From Pantoea latae (GTDB taxonomy: Bacteria > Pseudomonadota > Gammaproteobacteria > Enterobacterales > Enterobacteriaceae): 45,134 nucleotides of DNA. This document shows positions 1 to 7,627 of this stretch, piece by piece. Positions within the stretch are counted from its first letter, which is position 1, and each line of letters opens with the position of its first letter. The stretch lies in the NCBI RefSeq assembly GCF_002077695.1, contig NZ_MWUE01000029.1, forward strand, positions 1-45,134, in the 5' to 3' direction. The notes under the pieces are model-generated. The model had not been told where the DNA came from. It ran no database searches and was given only the letters and a program-made list of their open reading frames with translations. A program made the translations under genes and the position numbers.

Positions 1-220
1 CTGCCTGACGGACCGGTGGGGATGGAACATCCCTGTTCCAGCCCCACCTTTCGCCCGCTTCCCTGCGGGCTCTCCTGGCAGACTCATTCTGTTCAGCGCT
101 GCGAAATGCCCGCCCCTGAGCGGCCCCGGCCTGCTGGCAAGCTTCCGCATGCGCTGCTGGAAAGGGCACGGCCCGGCAGCCGAGGAGGCGCAGCGGCCCG
201 CACCAGCCTCTCACACGCAT
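1..220. other. GC-rich structured non-coding stretch
   Basis: No gene is supported here. The stretch is full of inverted repeats. GGTGGGG at 15-21 plus TGGAAC at 23-28 pairs with GTTCCA at 35-40 plus CCCCACC at 42-48. GCCCGC at 53-58 pairs with GCGGGC at 65-70. CTGCC at 1-5 can close the group with GGCAG at 77-81. A short open frame on the plus strand (16-222) has the composition of random GC-rich sequence and no recognisable domain. The stretch could be a structured RNA or the end of a unit outside the window. Confidence 0.4.
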
Positions 221-255
221 AAAAAAGGCCGCCATTTGGAGAAAATAGCGGCCTT
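221..255 (-). terminator. Rho-independent terminator of pntAB
   Basis: Read on the minus strand, AAGGCCGC (255-248) pairs with GCGGCCTT (232-225), with a 15-base loop. The stem runs directly into a T run (226-221). It lies about 40 bases past the pntB stop, so it most likely ends the pntAB transcript. Confidence 0.85.
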
Positions 256-297
256 ACCTTAACTATTAAGCATTAGGCCAGTTGGCCGCCCTTTTCA

Positions 298-1686
298 TTA
301 CAGCGCTTTGAGAATCCCTTCCACGCTCGCTTTGGCGTCGCCAAACAGCATCTGGGTGTTCTCTTTAAAGAACAGCGGGTTCTGCACGCCGGCATAGCCG
401 GTGTTCATCGAGCGTTTAAACACAATGACGTTCTGCGCTTTCCACACTTCCAGCACCGGCATGCCGGCAATCGGGCTGCGCGGATCGTCCTGCGCCGCCG
501 GGTTAACGGTGTCGTTGGCGCCGATAACCAGCACGGTGTCGGTATCGGCGAAATCGTCGTTGATCTCGTCCATCTCCAGCACCACGTCGTAAGGCACCTT
601 CGCCTCCGCCAGCAGCACGTTCATATGCCCTGGCAGACGTCCGGCGACCGGATGGATGCCGAAGCGCACCTTAATGCCGCGCGCGCGCAGTTTCTCGGTG
701 ATCTCCGCCACTGGATACTGCGCCTGCGCCACCGCCATGCCGTAGCCTGGGGTGATAACCACCGAGGAAGAGTGCTTCAGCAGCTCGGCCGTCTCTTCTA
801 CGTTGATTTCGCGGTGCTCGCCCGCCTCTTCGCTCTCGCCGCCGACGCTGCTGTCAGTGCCGAAGCCGCCAGCGATCACGCTGATAAAGGAACGGTTCAT
901 CGCCTTACACATAATGTAAGAGAGGATGGCACCCGAGGAGCCGACCAGCGCACCGGTCACGATCAGCAGGTCGTTGCTCAGCATAAAGCCCGCCGCCGCC
1001 GCCGCCCAGCCTGAGTAGGAGTTAAGCATCGACACCACCACCGGCATATCCGCGCCGCCGATAGAGGCCACCAGATGCCAGCCGAACGCCAGCGCGATCA
1101 AGGTCATCAGCAGCAGCGCAAACACCTGCGCGCCAGTGCTTTCGGTGCGCACAAACCACAGCAGCAGCAGAAAAGAGACCACCAGCGCCAGCAGGTTCAG
1201 CTTGTGACGATGCGGCAGCATCAGCGGACGCGACGAAATCTTGCCGCGCAGCTTGCCGAACGCCACCAGCGAGCCGGTAAAGGTCACCGCACCGATAAAG
1301 ATGCCGAGGAACACTTCGGTCAGGTGAATATTTTCCAGCACCGCCGGCAGGCCCGGCGCATGATCGATAAAGCTGTTAAAGCCCACCAGCACCGCCGCCA
1401 GGCCGACGAAGCTGTGCAGGATCGCCACCAGCTCCGGCATTTCAGTCATTTCGACCTTCTGCGCCAGACGCACGCCGATGGCGCCGCCGATGACCATCGC
1501 CAGCAAAATCCAGGCGACGTTGCCGCTGTCGGGACCAAAAATAGTCGCCAGCAGCGCCAGCGCCATCCCGCTGATGCCGAACAGATTGCCCTGCTTCGAG
1601 GTCTCATGCTTCGAGAGCCCCGCCAGGCTGAAAATAAACAGAATCGCGGCAACAATGTATGCCGCAGTCACTAATCCGCCAGACAT
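298..1686 (-). CDS. pntB: NAD(P) transhydrogenase subunit beta
   Basis: Beta subunit of the inner-membrane proton-translocating transhydrogenase, which reduces NADP+ with NADH driven by the proton gradient. At 462 residues it has the same length as E. coli PntB. The N-terminal two thirds are a series of membrane helices (about residues 1-260). The C-terminal part (about 280-462) is the soluble NADP(H)-binding domain III, with the conserved GYGMAVAQAQ stretch near residue 315 and VLVIGANDTVNPAA near 387-400. The ATG follows the pntA stop after only three bases (TAACTGATG), so the two subunits are translationally coupled. Sequence and context leave little doubt. Confidence 0.98.
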   Translation of the reverse strand: MSGGLVTAAYIVAAILFIFSLAGLSKHETSKQGNLFGISGMALALLATIFGPDSGNVAWILLAMVIGGAIGVRLAQKVEMTEMPELVAILHSFVGLAAVLVGFNSFIDHAPGLPAVLENIHLTEVFLGIFIGAVTFTGSLVAFGKLRGKISSRPLMLPHRHKLNLLALVVSFLLLLWFVRTESTGAQVFALLLMTLIALAFGWHLVASIGGADMPVVVSMLNSYSGWAAAAAGFMLSNDLLIVTGALVGSSGAILSYIMCKAMNRSFISVIAGGFGTDSSVGGESEEAGEHREINVEETAELLKHSSSVVITPGYGMAVAQAQYPVAEITEKLRARGIKVRFGIHPVAGRLPGHMNVLLAEAKVPYDVVLEMDEINDDFADTDTVLVIGANDTVNPAAQDDPRSPIAGMPVLEVWKAQNVIVFKRSMNTGYAGVQNPLFFKENTQMLFGDAKASVEGILKAL

Positions 1687-1689
1687 CAG

Positions 1690-3222
1690 TTACCCCTTAC
1701 GAAACATTTTCAGCATGCGCTGGGTGACGGTGAAACCACCGAAAATATTGATGCTGGCGATCAGCACCGCAATAAAGGAAATAAAGGTGACCCAGCCGCC
1801 GTGACCCATCTGCAGCACTGCGCCAACCACGATAATGCCGGAGATGGCATTAGTGACCGACATCAGCGGCGTGTGCAGCGCGTGGCTGACGTTCCACACC
1901 ACGTAGTAGCCGACCACGCAGGCGAGCGCGAACACGGTGAAGTGCGACAGGAACTCGGCCGGCGCGACGTTGGCCAGACAGGCGAACAGCACGATCGCCA
2001 GCGCCAGCAGCAGGTATTTGCGCCAGGTCGGCGCCGGTTTCGCCGCTTCCTTAACCACCGGCTGCGCGGCCGCAGGGGCGGCTTTCGGCGCAGCGGAGAC
2101 CTGAATCGGCGGCGCGGGCCAGGTGACTTCGCCGTCGCGGATCACCGTGACGCCGCGCACCACCACATCCTCGAAGTCGATGGCGATTTCGCCATTCTTC
2201 TCTTTGCACAGCAGCTTCATCAGGTTCACCAGGTTTGTGCCGTAAAGCTGCGAAGACTGCGTCGGCAGGCGGCTAGGCAGATCGGTATAGCCGATGATCT
2301 TCACACCGTTGTCGGTGACGGTGACGCGGTCGGCCACGGTCAGCTCGCAGTTGCCGCCGGTTTGCGCCGCCAGATCGACAATTACGCTGCCCGGTTTCAT
2401 GCTGGCCACCATCTCGGCGGTGATCAGCGTCGGTGCCGGCTTGCCCGGGATCAGCGCCGTGGTGACGATAATATCGACCTCTTTCGCCTGCGCGGCGAAC
2501 AGCGCCATTTCCGCCTTAATAAAGGCGTCCGACATCACCTTCGCATAGCCGTCGCCGCTGCCCGCTTCCTCTTCGAAGTCCAGCTCCAGAAACTCGGCGC
2601 CCATGCTCTGCACCTGCTCTTTCACTTCCGGACGGGTGTCGAAGGCGCGCACAATAGCGCCGAGGCTGCCCGCCGCGCCGATTGCCGCCAGACCGGCCAC
2701 GCCAGCGCCGATCACCATTACCTTCGCCGGCGGCACTTTGCCCGCCGCGGTGATCTGGCCAGTAAAGAAGCGACCAAACTCATGTGCAGCTTCCACAATG
2801 GCGCGATAGCCAGCGATATTGGCCATCGAGCTGAGCGCGTCCAGCGACTGCGCGCGCGAAATACGCGGCACGGCGTCCATCGCCATCACGGTGACCTTGC
2901 GCGCCGCCAGCTTCTCCAGCAGCGCCGCGTTCTGCGCCGGCCAGACAAAGCTCACCAGCGTGCTGCCGGCGCGCGTCAGAGTGATCTCCTCGTCGTCGGG
3001 CGCGTTCACCTTCAGCACGATATCGGACTGCCACACCTGCTGGTTGTCGCACAGCGTGGCGCCAGCGGCGACGAAACTGTCGTCATCAAAACTGGCGCGT
3101 TTGCCGGCGTCATGCTCAACGGCAACGCTGAAACCCAGTTTAATAAGCTGCTCAACGGTTTTCGGCGTCGCCGCCACGCGCGCCTCGTTGGGCAATCGCT
3201 CTTTGGGTATTCCAATTAACAT
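1690..3222 (-). CDS. pntA: NAD(P) transhydrogenase subunit alpha
   Basis: Alpha subunit of the transhydrogenase, carrying the NAD(H)-binding domain I and part of the membrane domain. The frame is open upstream to 3324. I start at the ATG at 3222 because it gives 510 residues, the length of E. coli PntA, begins MLIGIPKERLPNEARVAATP like the family, and has an AAGGGAAG ribosome site just upstream. The Rossmann motif GAGVAGLAAIGAA is near residue 175. The conserved GYTDLPSRLPTQSSQLYGTN lies near 345-365, and an Ala/Pro/Lys-rich linker (about 395-415) precedes four C-terminal membrane helices. It is the first gene of pntAB. Confidence 0.98.
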   Translation of the reverse strand: MLIGIPKERLPNEARVAATPKTVEQLIKLGFSVAVEHDAGKRASFDDDSFVAAGATLCDNQQVWQSDIVLKVNAPDDEEITLTRAGSTLVSFVWPAQNAALLEKLAARKVTVMAMDAVPRISRAQSLDALSSMANIAGYRAIVEAAHEFGRFFTGQITAAGKVPPAKVMVIGAGVAGLAAIGAAGSLGAIVRAFDTRPEVKEQVQSMGAEFLELDFEEEAGSGDGYAKVMSDAFIKAEMALFAAQAKEVDIIVTTALIPGKPAPTLITAEMVASMKPGSVIVDLAAQTGGNCELTVADRVTVTDNGVKIIGYTDLPSRLPTQSSQLYGTNLVNLMKLLCKEKNGEIAIDFEDVVVRGVTVIRDGEVTWPAPPIQVSAAPKAAPAAAQPVVKEAAKPAPTWRKYLLLALAIVLFACLANVAPAEFLSHFTVFALACVVGYYVVWNVSHALHTPLMSVTNAISGIIVVGAVLQMGHGGWVTFISFIAVLIASINIFGGFTVTQRMLKMFRKG

Positions 3223-3758
3223 ATTCTTCCCTTTCATCGAGTGATGATGGCCTGTTGACTGCATAACGACACAGCGCCCGAAACAGGGTTTCAGGCGCTT
3301 ATGAACGAAATGCACTTGTATCAAAGTATTTATAACCTACTGAAAATATGAATAGCGATCTACAGCCAGTGCTTGTACTTATGACATTCATGCGATTATT
3401 CAGCGTCTAAAGAGAAAAGCCGCGTTATGCGACTGGCAATAGGGCACTTTCACCTATTTTCTGCTGGGCAGAATCGTGTCATGTCGAATATCGCGTTAAT
3501 AAAAACCTTTATTTAACAATGTATTAACTGTTTAAGAACTATGGGTTACCACATTTTCAGATATTCGGGTTAAAAAAGCGCCTTAACACAGTTGCATGAC
3601 GACTGAGTGAATTTCGCTATCAATTTCACGCGTTTTGTCGCATAAATTGGCTGCGACAGCCTGTTTATAACATGCAATAATCAGCGGCTAATCTGTTATA
3701 CATCAAGAGTCCAGCACGTTTTCGTACTCATTTTTGCGTAAGGCGAAGGATCATTTTT
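3223..3758. promoter_or_regulatory. Divergent control region pntA / ydgH
   Basis: This gene-free stretch of 536 bases separates pntA (minus) and ydgH (plus). On the pntA side the leader holds a 12-bp inverted repeat at 3273-3299 with one G-T pair and a 3-base loop. On the ydgH side TGTCGCA (3636-3642) is inverted as TGCGACA (3652-3658). A TGTTATACA sequence (3694-3702) could be an extended -10 for ydgH, with a poor -35. The middle is AT-rich and no gene is visible in it. Confidence 0.5.
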
Positions 3759-4712
3759 ATGAAGCTGAAGAACACCATTCTGGCGTCAACCTTGTTATCC
3801 CTGCTGACGGCCAACGCGTTTGCCGCGCAGGAACTGACGCCGGAAAAAGCGGCCGAGCTGAAACCATTCGAACGTATTAACGTCACCGGCCGCTTTAACG
3901 CTATCGGCGATGCGGCCGATGCCGTCTCGAAACGTGCGGATGAGATGGGCGCGGCCGCCTACTTTATTCAGGGCATTAACGACAGCAACGGCAACAGCGG
4001 CAACTGGCGCGTGACGGCCGACCTCTATAAAGCGGACGCGCCGAAAGCCAATGACGAGACCACCTACCGCGTGATGAACGGCGTGAAAGAGCTGCCGAAA
4101 GCGGAGGCCTTTCGTCTGGAGCCGTTCGACACCGTGAGCGTCAGCGGTTTCTTCGCCAGCCAGCCAGACGTCAACGACGCCATCAGCAAAGCGGCAAAAG
4201 AGAAAGGCGCGGCCTCGTTCTTTATCGTGCGCCAGGTGGACGCCAACAACGGCGGCAACCAGTACGTGACCGCCTATGTCTATAAAGCCGATGCGAAAGA
4301 GCGCAAGGTGCAGAGTCCGAACCTGATCCCGGCGGACTCCGAAGCGGGCAAAGCGGCGCTGGCGGCCGGCGGCGAAGCGGCGAAACGCGTGGAAATTCCA
4401 GGCGTCGCCTCGTCAGAGACCCCGAGCAACGGCGTGGGTCGCTTCTTTGAAACCCAAAGTTCCACCGGCCAGCGCTATACGGTGAAACTGGCGAACGGCA
4501 AGTCGATTCAGGAAGTGAACGCCATTACCGCTGCGCAGATGCAGCCGTTCGACAGCGTGACCTTTACCGGCCACTTCGGCACCCCGACCGAAATCTCCGA
4601 AGAAGTGGCGAAACGCGCCGCCGACAAAGGGGCGAAGTACTACCACGTTACCCGTCAGTGGCAGAACCAGAGCGGCGGCAACCTGACCGTCACCGCCGAC
4701 CTCTTCAAGTAA
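3759..4712 (+). CDS. ydgH: Exported protein with three DUF1471 repeats
   Basis: Homologue of E. coli YdgH (317 residues here, about 314 there). It has a clear signal peptide ending ...ANAFA|A around residue 22. Three DUF1471 (YdgH/BhsA/McbA) domains follow, at about 35-95, 115-180 and 245-317. Each contains a 'PF(E/D)..(N/S)VTG.F' opening and a 'KGA..(F/Y)(F/H)(I/V)' strand and ends in 'VTA.(L/V)(Y/F)K'. Small DUF1471 proteins are periplasmic and linked to stress and biofilm, but the role of YdgH itself is poorly known. The ATG has an AAGGA site 8 bases upstream. The gene stands alone between pntAB and ydgI. Confidence 0.95.
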   Translation: MKLKNTILASTLLSLLTANAFAAQELTPEKAAELKPFERINVTGRFNAIGDAADAVSKRADEMGAAAYFIQGINDSNGNSGNWRVTADLYKADAPKANDETTYRVMNGVKELPKAEAFRLEPFDTVSVSGFFASQPDVNDAISKAAKEKGAASFFIVRQVDANNGGNQYVTAYVYKADAKERKVQSPNLIPADSEAGKAALAAGGEAAKRVEIPGVASSETPSNGVGRFFETQSSTGQRYTVKLANGKSIQEVNAITAAQMQPFDSVTFTGHFGTPTEISEEVAKRAADKGAKYYHVTRQWQNQSGGNLTVTADLFK

Positions 4713-4720
4713 TTTTCTTC

Positions 4721-4747
4721 AGGGCGGCGCCCGCCGCCCTGCTGTTT
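4721..4747 (+). terminator. Terminator after ydgH
   Basis: AGGGCGGC (4721-4728) pairs perfectly with GCCGCCCT (4733-4740) around a GCCC loop. It is followed by GCTGTTT, a short T tract, just after the ydgH stop. Confidence 0.65.
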
Positions 4748-4781
4748 GCATTATCCCTTCACAATTTTGCATAACCACGCA

Positions 4782-4810
4782 TTGCCATCCCTTTTCGCAC
4801 TCCGTAGAAT
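4782..4810 (+). promoter_or_regulatory. Sigma-70 promoter for ydgI
   Basis: TTGCCA (4782-4787) and TAGAAT (4805-4810) each match the consensus hexamers in five of six positions and are separated by exactly 17 bases. Transcription would start near 4817, leaving a leader of about 100 bases before the ydgI start. Confidence 0.7.
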
Positions 4811-4915
4811 CTGCGCCCTGCTTTTAGCGGAATCCGTCATGTAAAAGCAAAACAGCGCGGTTAAATTCGACGCTCAGAACATAATCCAGCCACTTATGCT
4901 AGCGGGAAGGGTATT

Positions 4916-6307
4916 TTGGAGAAAAAATTAGGTCTCAGCGCACTTACCGCGCTGGTGCTCAGCTCAATGCTCGGCGCGGGCGTGTTCAGTTTGCCGCAGA
5001 ATATGGCGGCGGTGGCCGGGCCGGCCGCGCTGCTGATCGGCTGGCTGATCACCGGCGTCGGCATTCTGTTTCTGGCGCTGGCAATGCTGCTGCTGACCCG
5101 GCTCAAGCCAGAGCTGGACGGCGGCATTTTTACCTATGCGCGCGCCGGCTTCGGTGAGCTGCTCGGCTTCTGCTCCGCCTGGGGCTACTGGCTGTGTGCG
5201 GTGATCGCTAACGTCTCCTACCTGGTGATCGTCTTTTCGGCGCTAAGCTTCTTTACCGACACGCCCGAACGCGTGGTGTTCGGCGACGGCAATACCTGGC
5301 AGGCGATGCTCGGCGCCTCGGTGCTGCTGTGGATGGTGCATTTTCTGGTGCTGCGCGGCGTGCAGACCGCTGCCAGCATCAATCTGCTGGCGACGCTGGG
5401 CAAGCTGGTGCCGCTGCTGCTGTTTGTGGTGCTGGCGGTTGCGGCCTTTAACTATGACCAGTTCCACTTCGACTTTTCCGGCCTCGCGCTCGGTAAGCCG
5501 CTGTGGGAGCAGGTGAAGCAGACCATGCTGATCACGCTGTGGGTGTTTATCGGCGTTGAGGGCGCGGTGGTGGTCTCCGCGCGGGCGCGGGAGAAAAAGG
5601 ATGTCGGCCGCGCCACTCTGCTGGCGGTGCTGGCGGCGCTGCTGGTCTATCTGCTGGTCACCCTGCTGTCGCTCGGCATCGTGCCGCGCGCCGAGCTGGC
5701 GCAGATGCGAAATCCGTCGATGGCGGGCCTGCTGACGCGTCTGATGGGGCACTGGGGCGATGCGGTGATCGCCGGCGGCCTGATCGTGTCGGTGTGCGGC
5801 GCCTACCTGAGCTGGACCATTATGGCGGCGGAAGTGCCTTTTATCGCCGCGCAGCAGGGGGCGTTTCCGCGCAGCATCGCGCGTCAGAACGCGCGCAGCG
5901 CGCCGGCCGCCTCGCTGTGGCTGACCAACGGCAGCGTGCAGCTCTGTTTGATCCTGATCGCCCTGACCCACGCCGACTACAACACGCTGCTGACCATCGC
6001 CTCGGAGATGATCCTGGTGCCCTATTTACTGGTGGGGCTCTATCTGGTGAAGCTGACGCGCGGCAAACAGCAGCCGCTGGCGCTGGCCATCGGCCTGGGC
6101 GCCAGCCTGTATGGACTCTGGCTGCTCTACGCCTCCGGGCCGCTGCATCTGCTGCTGTCGGTGGTGCTCTATGCGCCTGGGCTGCTGCTGTTTCTCTTCG
6201 CCCGCCGCGGCGGACGCGGCGACGTCTCGCTCACGCAGCTGGAGCGCATCGCTATCGGCTTGCTGATGGCGGCGTCGCTGCCCGCGGTGTGGCAGCTAAC
6301 GGTTTAG
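4916..6307 (+). CDS. ydgI: Amino-acid antiporter of the ArcD/APC family
   Basis: Inner-membrane transporter of the basic amino acid/polyamine antiporter family. At 463 residues it is close to E. coli YdgI (about 460). It opens MEKKLGLSALTALVLSSMLG, with the GAGVFSLP helix-break motif at about residues 22-29, and contains about twelve hydrophobic helices. YdgI is annotated as an arginine/ornithine-type antiporter by family; the substrate is not shown by sequence. The start is TTG at 4916. The GGGAAGG site directly upstream and the fit of the N-terminus to the family decide it. The stop overlaps the stop of the convergent gene at 6304. Confidence 0.93.
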   Translation: MEKKLGLSALTALVLSSMLGAGVFSLPQNMAAVAGPAALLIGWLITGVGILFLALAMLLLTRLKPELDGGIFTYARAGFGELLGFCSAWGYWLCAVIANVSYLVIVFSALSFFTDTPERVVFGDGNTWQAMLGASVLLWMVHFLVLRGVQTAASINLLATLGKLVPLLLFVVLAVAAFNYDQFHFDFSGLALGKPLWEQVKQTMLITLWVFIGVEGAVVVSARAREKKDVGRATLLAVLAALLVYLLVTLLSLGIVPRAELAQMRNPSMAGLLTRLMGHWGDAVIAGGLIVSVCGAYLSWTIMAAEVPFIAAQQGAFPRSIARQNARSAPAASLWLTNGSVQLCLILIALTHADYNTLLTIASEMILVPYLLVGLYLVKLTRGKQQPLALAIGLGASLYGLWLLYASGPLHLLLSVVLYAPGLLLFLFARRGGRGDVSLTQLERIAIGLLMAASLPAVWQLTV

Positions 6308-6720
6308 TGCGGCTGACCGGGGATCACCACGCACAGCAGGTCATCCTGCTGTGTGAGGCTGAGAGGCTTGCGGTATTCCTGATGGATGGCGTCCAGCTGC
6401 TGCGCGGAGAGCGGATAAGGCAGCTGGATGTCAAAATGGCTGATGTGCTGCTGTTCGGCCAGGGTGATTAAGCGCGCGATATTGATCTCGTCGCTGACCT
6501 GGGTTGAAATGATTTGTAATGCTAATTCTTTCAGGTGCTCGTCGCTCGCCTGTACACTGCGAGCCGAGGATTTGCGCGTCACCATGCCGAAGATCGGCAT
6601 CACGCCGTAAATGGCGTCAACGAAACTCCAGCGTTTTTTGCAGGAGGCGGAGAGAAAATCGCTGTAGTTGAAGCAGATGCGGTCACTGTATATGGCTGAA
6701 GCCAGCTCTTTATCAGACAC
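6304..6720 (-). CDS. Conserved hypothetical protein between ydgI and rstA
   Basis: I do not recognise this family. The product is 138 residues from the GTG at 6720, or 146 from an ATG at 6744. I prefer the GTG because GGGGGAG stands 7 bases upstream of it, while the ATG has no ribosome site. No signal peptide or membrane helix is visible. The N-terminal half has 'FLSASCKKRWSFVDAIYGVMPIFG' character, and the C-terminal half is a mixed helix/strand region with 'ISHFDIQLPYPLSAQQLDAI'. The stop codon (TAA, 6306-6304) interlocks with the TAG of ydgI. It is divergent from rstA, so the two may share the 175-base control region. Confidence 0.7.
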   Translation of the reverse strand: MSDKELASAIYSDRICFNYSDFLSASCKKRWSFVDAIYGVMPIFGMVTRKSSARSVQASDEHLKELALQIISTQVSDEINIARLITLAEQQHISHFDIQLPYPLSAQQLDAIHQEYRKPLSLTQQDDLLCVVIPGQPH

Positions 6721-6895
6721 CCTCGCACTCCCCCTGTTTTTCATTACGGTTCAGAACCTTGCTTAAACGCTGTGTCAATGATGGCACATTTTGCCGTGTA
6801 GATACCAGTGAAGTAAGGATATTTCGTGCGGTGGCATAGTGCCCAGGACCGGGAAAAGTTATGCTGCTCGCCAGGCTAATTTGTCGTAGTGGATT

Positions 6896-7627
6896 ATGAA
6901 CAAAATCGTTTTTGTTGAAGACGAGCCGGAAGTCGGTTCGCTGATTGCGGCCTACCTGGGCCGCCATGATATTGAGGTGATTGTCGAGACGCGCGGCGAT
7001 CGCGCTGAAGCGGTGATTGCGGCAGAGCAGCCGGACCTCGTGATGCTGGATATTATGCTGCCGGGCAAAGACGGCATGACGCTGTGCCGCGATCTGCGCA
7101 GCCAGTGGCAGGGGCCGATCGTGCTGCTTACCTCGCTCGACAGCGACATGAACCATATTCTGGCGCTGGAGATGGGCGCGCAGGACTATATCCTGAAGAC
7201 CACGCCGCCCGCGGTGCTGCTGGCGCGCCTGCGGCTGCATCTGCGTCAGGCGCAGCTGGGACAGAGCGACGAGGCGCCCGCGCCCGCCGCCGCGCAAAAA
7301 CAGCAGAAGCTGCTGCGCTTCGGCTCGCTGACCATCGACGCGCTGAACCGCGAAGTGACGCTGTTCAGCGAGCAGATTGTGCTTTCCACCGCTGATTTCG
7401 ATCTGCTGTGGGAGCTGGCCAGCCACGCCGGTCAAATTCTGAATCGCGACGCTCTGCTGAAAACCCTGCGCGGCGTGAGCTACGACGGTCTGGATCGCAG
7501 CATCGACGTGGCGATCTCGCGGCTGCGTAAAAAGCTGCACGACAGCGCCACCGAGCCTTTCCGCATCAAAACTATTCGCAACAAAGGCTACCTGTTCGCT
7601 CCGCAGGCGTGGGACACCCAGGCATGA
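6896..7627 (+). CDS. rstA: Response regulator RstA
   Basis: OmpR/PhoB-type response regulator, 243 residues. The receiver domain (1-115) has acidic residues at E8-D9, the phospho-acceptor D52 in VMLDIMLPG, T79 and K101. A winged-helix DNA-binding domain (about 140-235) ends in KTIRNKGYLF. It matches E. coli RstA closely, except for a longer Ala/Pro/Gln linker (residues 122-136). In E. coli, RstA is part of the PhoP-controlled RstBA system and activates asr in acid. The stop overlaps the rstB start (ATGA), so the pair is one operon. The start has only a weak ribosome site. Confidence 0.97.
   Translation: MNKIVFVEDEPEVGSLIAAYLGRHDIEVIVETRGDRAEAVIAAEQPDLVMLDIMLPGKDGMTLCRDLRSQWQGPIVLLTSLDSDMNHILALEMGAQDYILKTTPPAVLLARLRLHLRQAQLGQSDEAPAPAAAQKQQKLLRFGSLTIDALNREVTLFSEQIVLSTADFDLLWELASHAGQILNRDALLKTLRGVSYDGLDRSIDVAISRLRKKLHDSATEPFRIKTIRNKGYLFAPQAWDTQA

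Noticed and set aside
16..222. Short open frame on the plus strand at the window start
   Set aside because: Composition looks random, there is no ribosome site or domain, and it overlaps hairpins and the start of the pntAB terminator.
625..3219. Long antisense open frames opposite pntB and pntA
   Set aside because: Their Arg/His/Gln-rich translations reflect the strong codon bias of pntAB read on the other strand; no ribosome sites or domains.
5243..5971. 242-codon antisense frame inside ydgI
   Set aside because: Gln/His/Arg-rich shadow of a GC-rich membrane protein gene.
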